DNA of 64,000 bases, from the NCBI RefSeq assembly GCF_002967765.1, contig NZ_PUHY01000012.1, positions 1,240,001-1,304,000 of the forward strand. Reading direction: 5' to 3'. Positions 1-9,122 of the stretch are shown piece by piece. This DNA comes from Blastopirellula marina (GTDB lineage: Bacteria; Planctomycetota; Planctomycetia; Pirellulales; Pirellulaceae). Position 1 is the first letter of the stretch. The number at the start of each line of letters is the position of its first letter. Made by a program: the position numbers and the translations under genes. A model generated the notes under the pieces. It did no database searches and had not been told where the DNA came from. It saw only the letters and a program-made list of their open reading frames with translations.

Positions 1-212
1 GCCGTATCGGTCAGTAGCTTGTCGCAGATCTCGCGGATCTTCTCTTTGTCTTCGGGTGAGATCAGATTGGCCTGATCGCGAATGAATTCTCGCGGTCCGG
101 GCGGCTCTAAGTCGATATGTACAGCCGAGGCTTGCGAGACGAATGTCCCAAATAGCAAGCCGATCGTGCAGAGGGTGAACGCGATCGACCTAAGGTGACG
201 TCTGATTTCCAT
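1..212 (-). CDS. TPM-domain secreted protein, N-terminal part only
   Basis: Reading the minus strand from the ATG at 212 gives about 70 residues before the window ends. It opens with a positively charged stretch (MEIRRHLRS) and a hydrophobic signal segment ending near FVSQASA. The mature part has the pattern REFIRDQANLISPEDKEKI, which resembles the start of TPM domains (the YgcG/TLP18.3/Psb32 fold, usually 'V.D.a..Ls.ed...l'). TPM proteins are periplasmic or membrane-anchored and of poorly defined biochemical role; some have weak phosphatase activity. The C-terminus, and so any glycine-rich or membrane tail, lies outside the window. The domain call rests on one short motif. Confidence 0.55.
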   Translation of the reverse strand, partial: MEIRRHLRSIAFTLCTIGLLFGTFVSQASAVHIDLEPPGPREFIRDQANLISPEDKEKIREICDKLLTDT

Positions 213-306
213 CGGGATGGGGGTACTCCATTCGCGCGCAAGTGGATTGATCCGCGGCGTATCAACAGGCATCAGGGAAGCAAAGCAGATAGACTGCTCC
301 CAGATT

Positions 307-329
307 GTAGCCCCCGGGTTGGGGGCTAC
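307..329 (-). terminator. Hairpin downstream of the RND operon
   Basis: Perfect 9-bp inverted repeat GTAGCCCCC / GGGGGCTAC with a 5-nt loop, 45 bp past the stop of the RND permease. There is no clear U-tract, so it may work as a 3' stabilising or Rho-assisted hairpin rather than a classical intrinsic terminator. Confidence 0.5.
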
Positions 330-373
330 TCAAGGACTAGCATGTCGAGCAAAGTTTGGCGTAGCTGATTGTG

Positions 374-3300
374 TTACGCTTCTTTCGGCGTTTCTGGTGG
401 TGGCTCGTGCCCTTCATGATGGATCGGATCCAAGCCTTCCTTCTGTAGGATCTTCATCACCACGTAGTAGAACACTGGCGTGAAGATCAAGCCGAAGCCG
501 GTCACGCCCAACATACCGCTGAACACGGCCACGCCTAACGCATACCGCATTTCCGCACCGGCTCCATGACCCCACAACAGTGGAGCAACACCGAGCACAA
601 ACGCGAAGCTGGTCATCACGATCGGTCGAAGTCGTGTCACGCATGCTTGAACCGTTGCTTCGAGAAGGGGTTTGTTCTCTTTTTCCATCAAGTCTTTCGC
701 GAACTCGACCACGAGAATGGCGTTTTTACACGCCAACCCCACCAGCACCACAAACCCAATCTGCACGAAGATGTTCATGGCCATCTGAGCGATGAACACG
801 CCCGTCAAAGCGGCGAGAACACACATCGGCACCACCAGGATAATGGTCACCGGCAATTCCCAGCTTTCGTACTGCGCGGCCAAAATCAAGTAAACCAAGA
901 TCACCGCACCAATCAACGCAGAAATTGGGTTCTGGAGCACATCTTTGAACGACGTGAACTGGCTCGCTTGTTGTTGCAAGAACGAGATTTCTGTCCATTC
1001 GGCTTCCATCGATTCTGGCAACTCGGCTTCCGCCAATTGGTCCATCAGTTCCAAGACTTCGCCTGTGCTGAGGAATGGCACGTTGACACCGTTGATCGCT
1101 GCCGCAGGGAAGTTGTTGTAGCGATTGATGAACATTGGCCCGGTGCTGTCTTCGATGGTGCACAGCGTGCCAAGAGGTACCATCTCGCCCGTTCGGCTTT
1201 TCACTTTGAACTGACGAACCGAGTCGGCGTTCACGCGGAACTTCGATTCAGCCTGAGCATTCACTTGCCAAGTTCGGCCGAAGCGATTGAAGTCGTTCAC
1301 ATAGAAGCCGCCGGAATAGACCTGAAGTGCCTGGAAGACGGCATCGAGATCGACCCCCATCGACTTACACTTCTCGCGGTCGATATCGATATAAAGCTGT
1401 GGGGTGTTCGCTCGGAAACTGCTAAACGCAACCACGATACCAGGCTGTTCGAGCGCAACGTTGGCCAGGTTGTCGGCCTGAGCTTGCAGCGCCGAGTAGC
1501 CGTTATCCTCCAGGTCCTTGACCATCAGCTTGAAACCGCCAGCGTTCCCTAAACCGCTAATCGGCGGAGCCTCGAAGACGGAGATGCGAGCCTCTTGAAT
1601 CTCGGAGAACTTCTTGCGCAGGTCGCTGGCAATTGCCTCGGATGAGAGCGTGTGATCGCGTCGTTCCGAGAACGGCTTGAGCACCATGAAGCCACCGCCG
1701 AGGTTCGAGGTGACCGCGTTTTGCACGAACGACTGACCAGAGACATCCACGATATGCAGAACGCCCGGCGTACCCATGGCGATCTTTTCGATTTTGCTCA
1801 TCACGGCATCGGTTCGTTCTCGCGAAGCCGAGTCTGGCAACTGGACATCCAAGATCAAATAGCCCTGGTCCTGCGTCGGGATGAAGCCTGTCGGGACGAC
1901 GGTAAAGCCGTAGCCGGTCAAGCCAATCAGGCCGACATAGACCACCAGGGCGACGCCGCTGATTCGTAAGAGTGAGGCAATCCCGCGACCGTAATGATCG
2001 GTCGCCCAATCGAAGGCACGATTAAACACACTGAAGATCGAACCCAGCACGCGGTTAACGGTATGCGATAGAAGATAGCCAAGGAACGCACCAGGGACGA
2101 AGACAGCCGCCTTGATCCACAGGTCGAGTCCAGCACCCTCTGATTCGCCGGAACCTCCCATCAGTTTGCCAGCCAGCCAGACAAACAGGAGGCCGAACAA
2201 GATAGCGATACCCCACCAAGGAAGCGCTTCGCGATCTTTTGTATGGTCTTCGCCCGGCACCGGATCTTTAAAGATCGACGCTGCCCGTGCGGGCGTCATC
2301 GTCATAGCGTTCATCGCTGAGATCAGCATTGCCGCCGCAATGGTCAATGCAAACTGGCGGAAAAACTGCCCCGTGATCCCACCCAGAAACGCACTCGGGA
2401 AGAACACGCTGCTAAGCACCAACGTGATCGCAATAATCGGGCCGGTGATTTCCTGCATGGCGTTGATCGTCGCATCGCGGACTTTATAGCCCATCGCGAT
2501 CCAACGCTCGATGTTTTCGAGCACCACAATGGCATCGTCGACCACAATACCAATCGCCAGCACTAAACCGAACAGCGTTAGGTTATTGAGTGTGAAGCCC
2601 ATCATGGCCATCACGGCAAACGTACCAATCAACGAAACTCCGACATCGATCAGCGGTAGCATCACCGCTTTCCAGTCTTGCAAGAAGAAAAGCACCACGA
2701 TCGCCACCAGGATGATCGCGTCGCGCAGCGTCTTGAAGACTTCTTCGACCGATTGTTCGATGAACGGAGTCGTGTCGTAACCGATTTCATACTGCAGGCC
2801 TTGCGGGAATTTCGCTTTCAATTCCTCCATCTTGCGTTTAACGCTTTCACCCACGTCGAGCGCGTTTGAGCCCGGCAATTGAAAGACACCCAAGCCGACC
2901 GACGGTTTTTCGTCGTAACGGCAGAGAGTATTGAGGTTCTTGGCACCGAGTTCGACTCGGCCCACATCACGAACTCGCGTAATCTGACCATCGTCGCCTG
3001 TTTTAATAATGATGTCGGCGAACTGTTCCGTCGTTTCCAAGCGGCCCAGCGTTGTCATGGTAAGCTGCATTTCCTGGCCGGCTGGAACCGGTGGCTGCCC
3101 GATCTGACCGGCGGCGACTTGCACGTTTTGTTCGCGCAGGGCATCGATAACTTCTCCGGCTGCAATCGACCGCGACGCGAGGGCATCAGGATTCAACCAG
3201 ATGCGCATACTGTAGTCTTGTTGTCCCAGAATCTGCACGTCACCCACGCCGTCGAGTTTGGCAATTCGGTCATGCAGCTGAATCGTGGCGTAGTTGCTGA

Positions 3301-3781
3301 GATAAAGGTCATCTAGCATCGGCTCGCCCGTATCGGGATCGATGTCGGAAAAAAGATTGACCGCCAGCAAGATATTGGGGGACTTCTTTTTCGTCGTCAC
3401 GCCCGTTTGTTGAACCACATCAGGAAGCAGCGGAATGGCTTGTGAAACGCGGTTCTGAACGAGAACCTGGGCCATGTCCAAGTCGGTTCCCAGAGCAAAC
3501 GTAACGGTTAGCGTATACGAACCGTCACTGGCCGACTGTGAAGACATATAGAGAGAGTCTTCTACACCCACGACTTGTTGTTCGATGGGGGCAGCGACCG
3601 TTTTAGCAACCACATCGGCACTAGCCCCAGGATACTGGCAGGTAACCGATACCGTCGGCGGAGCAATTTCGGGGTATTGGGCGATTGGCAAAATCCATAA
3701 ACAAATGGTGCCAATCAGCACGATGATGATCGAAATAACCCAGGCAAAAATGGGTCGATCGATAAAGAAGCGAGCGAGCAC
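374..3781 (-). CDS. RND multidrug efflux permease (HAE1/AcrB family)
   Basis: Inner-membrane proton/drug antiporter of a tripartite efflux pump. At 1135 residues it is longer than AcrB (about 1050). The N-terminus MLARFFIDRPIFAWV and YPEIAPPTV are the usual HAE1 start; V413-V414-D415-D416 in TM4 matches the proton-relay Asp pair of AcrB; a second set of TM helices follows near residues 950-1100. Between TM6 and the cytosolic amphipathic helix (about residues 505-580) there is an insert absent from AcrB that contains two additional hydrophobic segments (about 522-540 and 554-571). It lies 62 bp downstream of its adaptor gene and is almost certainly co-transcribed. No outer-membrane channel gene is nearby. 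Substrate is unknown. Confidence 0.95.
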   Translation of the reverse strand: MLARFFIDRPIFAWVISIIIVLIGTICLWILPIAQYPEIAPPTVSVTCQYPGASADVVAKTVAAPIEQQVVGVEDSLYMSSQSASDGSYTLTVTFALGTDLDMAQVLVQNRVSQAIPLLPDVVQQTGVTTKKKSPNILLAVNLFSDIDPDTGEPMLDDLYLSNYATIQLHDRIAKLDGVGDVQILGQQDYSMRIWLNPDALASRSIAAGEVIDALREQNVQVAAGQIGQPPVPAGQEMQLTMTTLGRLETTEQFADIIIKTGDDGQITRVRDVGRVELGAKNLNTLCRYDEKPSVGLGVFQLPGSNALDVGESVKRKMEELKAKFPQGLQYEIGYDTTPFIEQSVEEVFKTLRDAIILVAIVVLFFLQDWKAVMLPLIDVGVSLIGTFAVMAMMGFTLNNLTLFGLVLAIGIVVDDAIVVLENIERWIAMGYKVRDATINAMQEITGPIIAITLVLSSVFFPSAFLGGITGQFFRQFALTIAAAMLISAMNAMTMTPARAASIFKDPVPGEDHTKDREALPWWGIAILFGLLFVWLAGKLMGGSGESEGAGLDLWIKAAVFVPGAFLGYLLSHTVNRVLGSIFSVFNRAFDWATDHYGRGIASLLRISGVALVVYVGLIGLTGYGFTVVPTGFIPTQDQGYLILDVQLPDSASRERTDAVMSKIEKIAMGTPGVLHIVDVSGQSFVQNAVTSNLGGGFMVLKPFSERRDHTLSSEAIASDLRKKFSEIQEARISVFEAPPISGLGNAGGFKLMVKDLEDNGYSALQAQADNLANVALEQPGIVVAFSSFRANTPQLYIDIDREKCKSMGVDLDAVFQALQVYSGGFYVNDFNRFGRTWQVNAQAESKFRVNADSVRQFKVKSRTGEMVPLGTLCTIEDSTGPMFINRYNNFPAAAINGVNVPFLSTGEVLELMDQLAEAELPESMEAEWTEISFLQQQASQFTSFKDVLQNPISALIGAVILVYLILAAQYESWELPVTIILVVPMCVLAALTGVFIAQMAMNIFVQIGFVVLVGLACKNAILVVEFAKDLMEKENKPLLEATVQACVTRLRPIVMTSFAFVLGVAPLLWGHGAGAEMRYALGVAVFSGMLGVTGFGLIFTPVFYYVVMKILQKEGLDPIHHEGHEPPPETPKEA

Positions 3782-3843
3782 GGTGCTTTCCTTCCGCGAG
3801 GTTGTTCGGCTAATTCAGTGGCGAAACCGTTTTCGATTCGAGA

Positions 3844-5100
3844 CTAAGATTCCTTAGGCTTGTCCTCGGTTTCCGCTTTGGTTTCGTCAGCAGAAGGCTT
3901 TTCCTGGTCTTCGCTGCGTAGTAAGTCTTTCTCAACCGGTGGTGGTTCCGGCATGGTCGAGTGATCCGCTTTCACAGGCTTGCCAGGTCGCACCAACAAG
4001 GTGCCGTTGATGATGACTTGCTCTCCTTCTTTCAAGCCGGTCTTAACCACTTGAAGAGGTCCTTGCTTCGTGCCCAGCGTGACAGGCTTTTGGACAGCGT
4101 TTCCCGATTCGTCCAACACATAAACAAATCGGTTGCTTTGATTGGCACCGATCGCACGTTGCGGAACGAGGACGGCGTCGTAAGGCGCGCCCGAGGCGAC
4201 CTTGATACGCGTGAACAGTCCTGGTCGCAGTACGCCATCTGGATTGGGGATAATGGCTCGCACGGTTAACGTACCAGTCGCGGCATCCAACTGATTGGAA
4301 CCGAAGTCGATCATGCCTCGATGGGGATAAACGGTCCCATCGGCCAAGCTGACTTCGACTGGGATCTTACGTTCTTTCAAGGAACCATCAGGGCGACCAT
4401 CGGTTTGAGCAACATGTTGTTCGATATAACCCAACAGTGCCAATTCATCGACATCGAAATAAACATAAACCGGATCGACCGAAACAATGGTCGTCAGTAA
4501 CGTTGGATTGCCCACGCCACTTTGGATCAGGTTTCCCTTGGTGACATACGTACGATCGATTCGGCCGGCAATTGGGGAGCTGATCGTGCAGTAATCGAGA
4601 TTCACCTTCTTAGCAGCGATGTCTGATTCGGCGGCTTGCACCTGAGCAGTTGCTTCATCCGCTTGGGCGACCGATTCGTCGTACGCTTCCTGGCTAACGG
4701 CACCTTTACCGACCAGTTTCTCGTTTCGAGCTAAGGTCGTCTTGGTTAGCTTTTCGCGTGCTTGATATAGATTCCGCTGGGAGACAGCTTGATCGTACTC
4801 AGCTTGATAGGTGCGTTTATCGATCAAGAACAGAAGATCTCCCTCTTTGACCATCGCCCCATCTTGGAAAGCGACCTCTTCGAGGTAGCCAGATACCTTG
4901 GCGTAAACATCGACCGAAGAGATGGCTTCGACGTGGCCCGTGTATTCGTCAAAATCAACCACTTGGCGTTTGATCGCAGGGGCGACCGTTACCGGTGGTG
5001 GTCCCGTTTTGGGCAATTCGCGATGGCGGCCGCAACCTACCAGCAAGAGGGCCAGGATGGCGAATACGGGACATGCGACAAGCATTCGTGATTGGATCAT
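3844..5100 (-). CDS. RND efflux periplasmic adaptor lipoprotein (MFP)
   Basis: Membrane fusion protein that links the RND permease at 374-3781 to an outer-membrane channel. I start it at the ATG at 5100 (MIQSRMLVA), which is preceded by AAGAGAG; an in-frame ATG 30 bp upstream has no better site. A hydrophobic segment ends in LLLVGC, a good lipobox. Next come a barrel-sandwich/lipoyl half (VDVYAKVSGYLEEVAF), an alpha-hairpin with Ala/Gln/Glu-rich heptads (about residues 105-165), the second lipoyl half (ISSPIAGRIDRTYVTKG) and a beta-barrel plus membrane-proximal domain (DAVLVPQRAIG, LKEGEQVIINGTLLVRPG). The C-terminal 40 residues are acidic and Lys-rich and are probably disordered. Confidence 0.92.
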   Translation of the reverse strand: MIQSRMLVACPVFAILALLLVGCGRHRELPKTGPPPVTVAPAIKRQVVDFDEYTGHVEAISSVDVYAKVSGYLEEVAFQDGAMVKEGDLLFLIDKRTYQAEYDQAVSQRNLYQAREKLTKTTLARNEKLVGKGAVSQEAYDESVAQADEATAQVQAAESDIAAKKVNLDYCTISSPIAGRIDRTYVTKGNLIQSGVGNPTLLTTIVSVDPVYVYFDVDELALLGYIEQHVAQTDGRPDGSLKERKIPVEVSLADGTVYPHRGMIDFGSNQLDAATGTLTVRAIIPNPDGVLRPGLFTRIKVASGAPYDAVLVPQRAIGANQSNRFVYVLDESGNAVQKPVTLGTKQGPLQVVKTGLKEGEQVIINGTLLVRPGKPVKADHSTMPEPPPVEKDLLRSEDQEKPSADETKAETEDKPKES

Positions 5101-5469
5101 TGGTCTCTCTTGTTCGTCGGTGGAAGTCACGGCATCCCATCGTTAACTCAAATCGCATTGGCGGCGTGTGCCTGGCGACTCGTTAGGCTTCGCATTTTGA
5201 CAGATGTAGCGGTAATTCGTTCTCGGGAGTTGTACCACCATCACAGAATCGTGGGTACTACTTGCCGAAATCACCGATCGTAATAGGTTAGCATCCGAAT
5301 TGTCGCCATAGGGTGGCCTGAGCAAGTTCTTTACGAATGACGCTTGACTGGGGGCCATGCGTTATCGGTTTTGATCGACAATTTTTAGATACGGCTCGAA
5401 TGAAATCGAGGCAGCCGATGCAATGCTCCCCAAATCAGGTTACGCGAGACTGGTTCGTTGGATGTTGCG
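5101..5469. other. Intergenic, no gene seen
   Basis: About 370 bp between the RND adaptor start and the ACP-SUMF1 stop. Short open frames exist on both strands but have no ribosome-binding site or recognisable domain. It must hold the promoter of the RND operon, but I see no convincing -35/-10 pair. Confidence 0.5.
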
Positions 5470-6744
5470 CTAAAGAGGTTTCGTAAGATTTCCCACACAG
5501 CGAAATCCCAAGCAACGTCCCCGGGCCTGTGGTTCTCGCCCTCGGCGATAAGACGGACGACAAAGTTCAGCCGGGCCGACCCAACTGCCGCCTCGCTCGC
5601 TGCGGACGCCACTTGGAGTGCGATTAACAGGATTCAAATCTCTTGAGGATGCCCTTCGATAGAAATCGTCGGCGTACCAATCTCGGCACCACTGCCAGAC
5701 ATTTCCAGCCATGTGATGTAGACCAAAATCTGACATCCCTAGCGGAGCGTGAACTGGGGCCATGGGCATCGATCGGGCGTTGTAGAGCCGGCCGGGTTGA
5801 TGCTGGCCAGCGACGAACGATGCGTTGGCCGTCTCGTCCGGGGGGAGAGCGACGTAAGCTCCTTGGGCCGCGTATTCCCACTGGGCTTCCGTGGGAAGGA
5901 AACCCTCGTGGGTTTCGTATGACCTCCAATCCCAGCCATTGACCCACAAGGAATAGGCGTTGGCTCCATACCACGATACCAGCACCATAGGCATCGTCTC
6001 CGTACCGATCACTGGACGCCAGACATTTTCGACCAATTCAAGCTGCAGTTGTGCAACACGGTCATCTTGGTTGTCGAGCAGAAACCAGTCTCGCCAATGC
6101 TTCGTAATGGACTGCGTCGAGTTCAAGAATCGGCAAAATGCCGTGGTCGATACTGGCTCGGCATCGATCAAGAACGACTCAAGCTGAACCGAGTGAGCTG
6201 GGCTTTCGTCAACCTGGGCGAACGTTTCGTCAGATCCGATGGTAACTTCCGCCGCAGGTAGCAGCATGCATCGCATGCCATCGGACAGTCGACGATAAAT
6301 CGGGATTGAGGCTGCGCACTCAAGTGGTTCAAAAAGGTTTTCGTCGGCAACGGGAAAAGTTGTCTGGTAGCGACCGCTTAGTTGCGAGAAGGGGATTTCG
6401 GGATCGGTGATCTTTGCGCGGACATCCCCTTGCCAGTTACTGCGGTCCGGGCGATGCGATTGCTGCTGCAGGTAAACAACCTCGGCCAGGTCTCGAAGGC
6501 GGAAGGGATTCCGAGTGAAGAGCCTCTTAGCGACAGGATCGGAAGGTTTGTCTGGAATCTCAATATCGAATTCCTCTTCCAAGGCCATGATCACCTCGAC
6601 CATGTCCAAGCTGTCCAAATGCAAGTCTTCGATCATCCGACTCTCAGGTCGGGCTTCGCTGCGGTCAATGCCAAGGCAGTGTGCAACCAACTGGCAGACG
6701 CGCCGTTCCAATTCACTTAGATCGTGACATGACGGGCTGAGCAT
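5470..6744 (-). CDS. Acyl carrier protein fused to an FGE/SUMF1-type domain
   Basis: Two-domain protein of 424 residues from the ATG at 6744. Residues about 5-92 are an acyl carrier protein: ELERRV at the start of helix 1 and DLHLDSLDMVEVIMALEEEF, with Ser45 of D-S-L-D as the expected phosphopantetheine site. Residues about 155-420 are an FGE-sulfatase (SUMF1) fold: FLIDAEPVSTTAFCRFLN, LPTEAQWEYAAQG, AGNVWQWCRDWY, RGGSW and GFRC. The C-x4-C pair that formylglycine-generating enzymes use for catalysis is not visible; only one Cys (LCRPSYRRG) lies in that stretch, so sulfatase-activating activity is doubtful. A TTG 42 bp upstream also opens the frame, but a TATAAT box at 6778-6783 would put the mRNA start inside that extension, and the ATG has AAAGG. 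The gene is divergent from a sulfatase. Confidence 0.85.
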   Translation of the reverse strand: MLSPSCHDLSELERRVCQLVAHCLGIDRSEARPESRMIEDLHLDSLDMVEVIMALEEEFDIEIPDKPSDPVAKRLFTRNPFRLRDLAEVVYLQQQSHRPDRSNWQGDVRAKITDPEIPFSQLSGRYQTTFPVADENLFEPLECAASIPIYRRLSDGMRCMLLPAAEVTIGSDETFAQVDESPAHSVQLESFLIDAEPVSTTAFCRFLNSTQSITKHWRDWFLLDNQDDRVAQLQLELVENVWRPVIGTETMPMVLVSWYGANAYSLWVNGWDWRSYETHEGFLPTEAQWEYAAQGAYVALPPDETANASFVAGQHQPGRLYNARSMPMAPVHAPLGMSDFGLHHMAGNVWQWCRDWYADDFYRRASSRDLNPVNRTPSGVRSERGGSWVGPAELCRPSYRRGREPQARGRCLGFRCVGNLTKPL

Positions 6745-6777
6745 TTCTGTGCCTTTGATAACAACGGGTTGAATTCG

Positions 6778-6783
6778 ATTATA
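6778..6783 (-). promoter_or_regulatory. -10 box for the ACP-SUMF1 gene
   Basis: TATAAT on the minus strand, 33 bp before the chosen ATG. No good -35 at standard spacing (TTGACG is present but only 10 bp upstream). Confidence 0.35.
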
Positions 6784-6992
6784 CAAATAAGGCCGTCAAA
6801 GCTCACGGTCTCTTCGTGAGCCATCGATCCATTAGCGAATCGATTGCCAATGCTTCACGATAGGTGGAGCCGTACTTTTGGCGTGTTCAATCGCCGATTT
6901 TTCCGTTGCGATTTACTCGGATGTGGCGCTAATGTGGCTCGTTCCAGATCGGTATTTTGAGTCCACTTTGACGCAATTGGCAGGTCGAAAAG

Positions 6993-7022
6993 TTGGAGAA
7001 TCGAATTCTGACTCGCTATAAT
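6993..7022 (+). promoter_or_regulatory. Sigma70-like promoter of the sulfatase gene
   Basis: TTGGAG, 18-bp spacer, TATAAT, ending 40 bp upstream of the sulfatase ATG. With the minus-strand -10 at 6778 it makes the roughly 320-bp gap a divergent control region. Confidence 0.45.
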
Positions 7023-7062
7023 CAAGCCCCAGCCCCCGTCTCGTTTTCCTCCAGGAGATGTC

Positions 7063-8508
7063 ATGTTGCCCCGCATTGCTGCGAGCCTGCTGCTTGTTCT
7101 CTTCGCTGTTGTTAGTAACGTCAACGCGGAAGATGATTCAAAACTAAACGTGCTGTTTATCATCTCCGACGATTTAGGGAGCCAATCGCTGGGCTGTTTT
7201 GGCAATCAGCAGTGCCAGTCACCCAACATCGATAAACTAGCGGCCAGCGGTGCGAAGTTCTCGCGAACCTACACCCAGTACCCGGTCTGCGGTCCCTCGC
7301 GAGCCGCACTCATGTCTGGTCTCTACTGCCAGGCGATTGGCGTGACCGGCAACGGTTCGTCGGGGAAATTTACGCAGAACCTCGGTGACCGACCTTCGAT
7401 GACACAGTGGTTCAAGCAGCAAGGGTATTACACCGCACGTGTGAGCAAGATCTATCACATGCGTGTCCCAGGCGACATCACAGCAGGCGTTGATGGCCCT
7501 GATCATGCTGCCTCTTGGACCGAACGCTTCAATTGCCAAGCGCCGGAGCAATGGAGCGAAGGAGAACATGCTCATCTTTCGCGTGAGCGTTTGAAGCCAG
7601 ACCCTCAACGCAACATTCATTACAACCTTGGTTACGGTGGCGCTTTTTACGTGGTTCGCACCCCGGGCGAAAGTGCCGAACAAGCGGACATGAAAGCGTC
7701 GGCCAAGGCGATTGAGATCTTGGAGCAGCGAGCCGAAGACAAGCAGCCGTTCTTCCTGGCAGTTGGTATGGTCCGACCGCACGTTCCGTTAGTGGCTCCC
7801 GAATCGTTCTTTGAAAAATACTCGGCTGCCAAGATCGATTTGCCGAAGCAAGTCGAAGACGATTGGAACGATATTCCCAAGGCAGGCATCTCCAAAAACA
7901 GTCAAGGGAGCGGACTTGGCACGAAGCTGAAGAAGCAGGAAGTTCTCGAGGCCTACTATGCCGCCGTATCGTTCATGGACGCCCAGGTCGGTAAGATCGT
8001 CGACTCGCTCGATCGATTAGGCCTCGCTGAGAACACGATTGTCGTATTCACCGCTGATCATGGCTATCACTTGGGTGAACATGAATTCTGGCAGAAGATG
8101 AGTTTGCACGAAGAGTCTACGCGAATTCCTCTCATCATTCGCATGCCGGGAAGATCTCCGCTTGAGATCAATGCACTTGCTCAGCAGATTGATATCTATC
8201 CTACGCTCGCCGAGTTATGCGGTTTAAAGGTTCCTCCGCACGTTCAAGGTAAGAGCCTCGTGCCGGCGATCTCGCACCCGAGTCAAGTGATTCATCAAGA
8301 AGTCTATACGCTTCGCGGTAACAATGATCACCTCTTGCGTACCGATCGTTTCGCGCTAATCCGGTATGGCAACGGAAGTGTCGAGCTTTACGACATGGAG
8401 TCCGACCCGCAGCAATTCACGAACTTGGCAGATGATTCCCAGCACGCCGATACCTTGCAGCAACTGCAAGCAGCGCTCGACAGAAAGTTGGCCTCAATCG
8501 AAAAGTAA
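7063..8508 (+). CDS. Secreted sulfatase, iduronate-2-sulfatase-like
   Basis: Type I sulfatase of 481 residues that hydrolyses a sulfate ester, probably on an algal or animal polysaccharide. A signal peptide (about residues 1-22) ends at VNA. NVLFIISDDLG carries the metal-binding Asp pair. C76-G-P-S-R is the Cys-type formylglycine motif. DHGYHLGEH near residue 330 and the following Lys (FWQK) are the usual sulfate- and metal-binding residues; the C-terminal VELYDMESDPQQFTNLA is typical of the family. CCAGGAGATGTC supplies the ribosome-binding site. A formylglycine-generating enzyme or anSME must mature Cys76; the neighbouring SUMF1-type gene lacks the usual Cys pair, so the maturase may lie elsewhere. 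The substrate cannot be read from sequence. Confidence 0.93.
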   Translation: MLPRIAASLLLVLFAVVSNVNAEDDSKLNVLFIISDDLGSQSLGCFGNQQCQSPNIDKLAASGAKFSRTYTQYPVCGPSRAALMSGLYCQAIGVTGNGSSGKFTQNLGDRPSMTQWFKQQGYYTARVSKIYHMRVPGDITAGVDGPDHAASWTERFNCQAPEQWSEGEHAHLSRERLKPDPQRNIHYNLGYGGAFYVVRTPGESAEQADMKASAKAIEILEQRAEDKQPFFLAVGMVRPHVPLVAPESFFEKYSAAKIDLPKQVEDDWNDIPKAGISKNSQGSGLGTKLKKQEVLEAYYAAVSFMDAQVGKIVDSLDRLGLAENTIVVFTADHGYHLGEHEFWQKMSLHEESTRIPLIIRMPGRSPLEINALAQQIDIYPTLAELCGLKVPPHVQGKSLVPAISHPSQVIHQEVYTLRGNNDHLLRTDRFALIRYGNGSVELYDMESDPQQFTNLADDSQHADTLQQLQAALDRKLASIEK

Positions 8509-8574
8509 GTAGTGATCGGGCTTGCCTTTCGCGGTGATCTAACGCACACTTGAACGTAGAAAGGCTTTCCACGA

Positions 8575-8994
8575 ATGCGATTTATTTCCCTCTTAACCAT
8601 CGCGGCGCTACTCGTCTGCCCCTTGTGGTGCGCAGTCGGGGCATGTCATGCGATACCGGGAGATCAACTCGTGGAAGTCACAGGTGCGGGTGGCTGTTGT
8701 TGTCATTGTCAGCCAACCGATGAATCTGATTCCTCGATGCCTGGCGAGCCATCTGATAAGACGCCTTCTGAGTCGGGGCATTGCCAAGGGATCTGCGGTG
8801 GTGCCGTGATGGACCGCGACGCCGATCTGCCGAGCACAATCGTCGTGTCCGACCTATTTTGGCTGGCACCGATGGTCGATTTCGGGGCCGAATTTCGGTC
8901 GCGATTCCCAGCGGCACGTACTCTTGCGCCTGCCACATTGGCGAAGAGATCGGGCAAGCTTCTGCGCACTTCTTTGCAATCGCTGACCTGCTAG
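8575..8994 (+). CDS. Small secreted Cys/His-rich protein
   Basis: 139 residues; no family recognised. An N-terminal signal peptide (RFISLLTIAALLVCPLWC) is followed by a cluster GGCCCHCQ (about residues 40-47) and another GHCQGICGG near 68-76, suggestive of metal binding. The rest is low-complexity Asp/Ser/Pro and an Arg-rich tail ending in Cys. AAAGG lies 9 bp before the ATG. It sits 128 bp upstream of the first permease of a MacAB-like operon in the same direction and may be its first gene. Role in metal handling is inferred only from the Cys/His clusters. Confidence 0.65.
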   Translation: MRFISLLTIAALLVCPLWCAVGACHAIPGDQLVEVTGAGGCCCHCQPTDESDSSMPGEPSDKTPSESGHCQGICGGAVMDRDADLPSTIVVSDLFWLAPMVDFGAEFRSRFPAARTLAPATLAKRSGKLLRTSLQSLTC

Positions 8995-9122
8995 GTTGGC
9001 GCCAAACCTCTGCTTTGTGAAGAGCACGCTTGGGTAAATGCCGTTTTGCGATCCTGACTGCGCAAATCCCTGTTTGGGCGTGCTTGCTGACCCTTGAAGT
9101 TTGTTCGTTTGGACATCGTGAT

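Noticed and set aside
566-1552. 328-residue open frame on the plus strand inside the RND permease
   Set aside because: Antisense shadow of a clear HAE1 gene; His/Arg/Gln-rich composition without domains.
5470-6744. Calling the SUMF1-type protein a formylglycine-generating enzyme
   Set aside because: The C-x4-C catalytic pair is not seen.
6745-6786. TTG start for the ACP-SUMF1 gene
   Set aside because: It would lie upstream of the predicted transcription start and has no homology.
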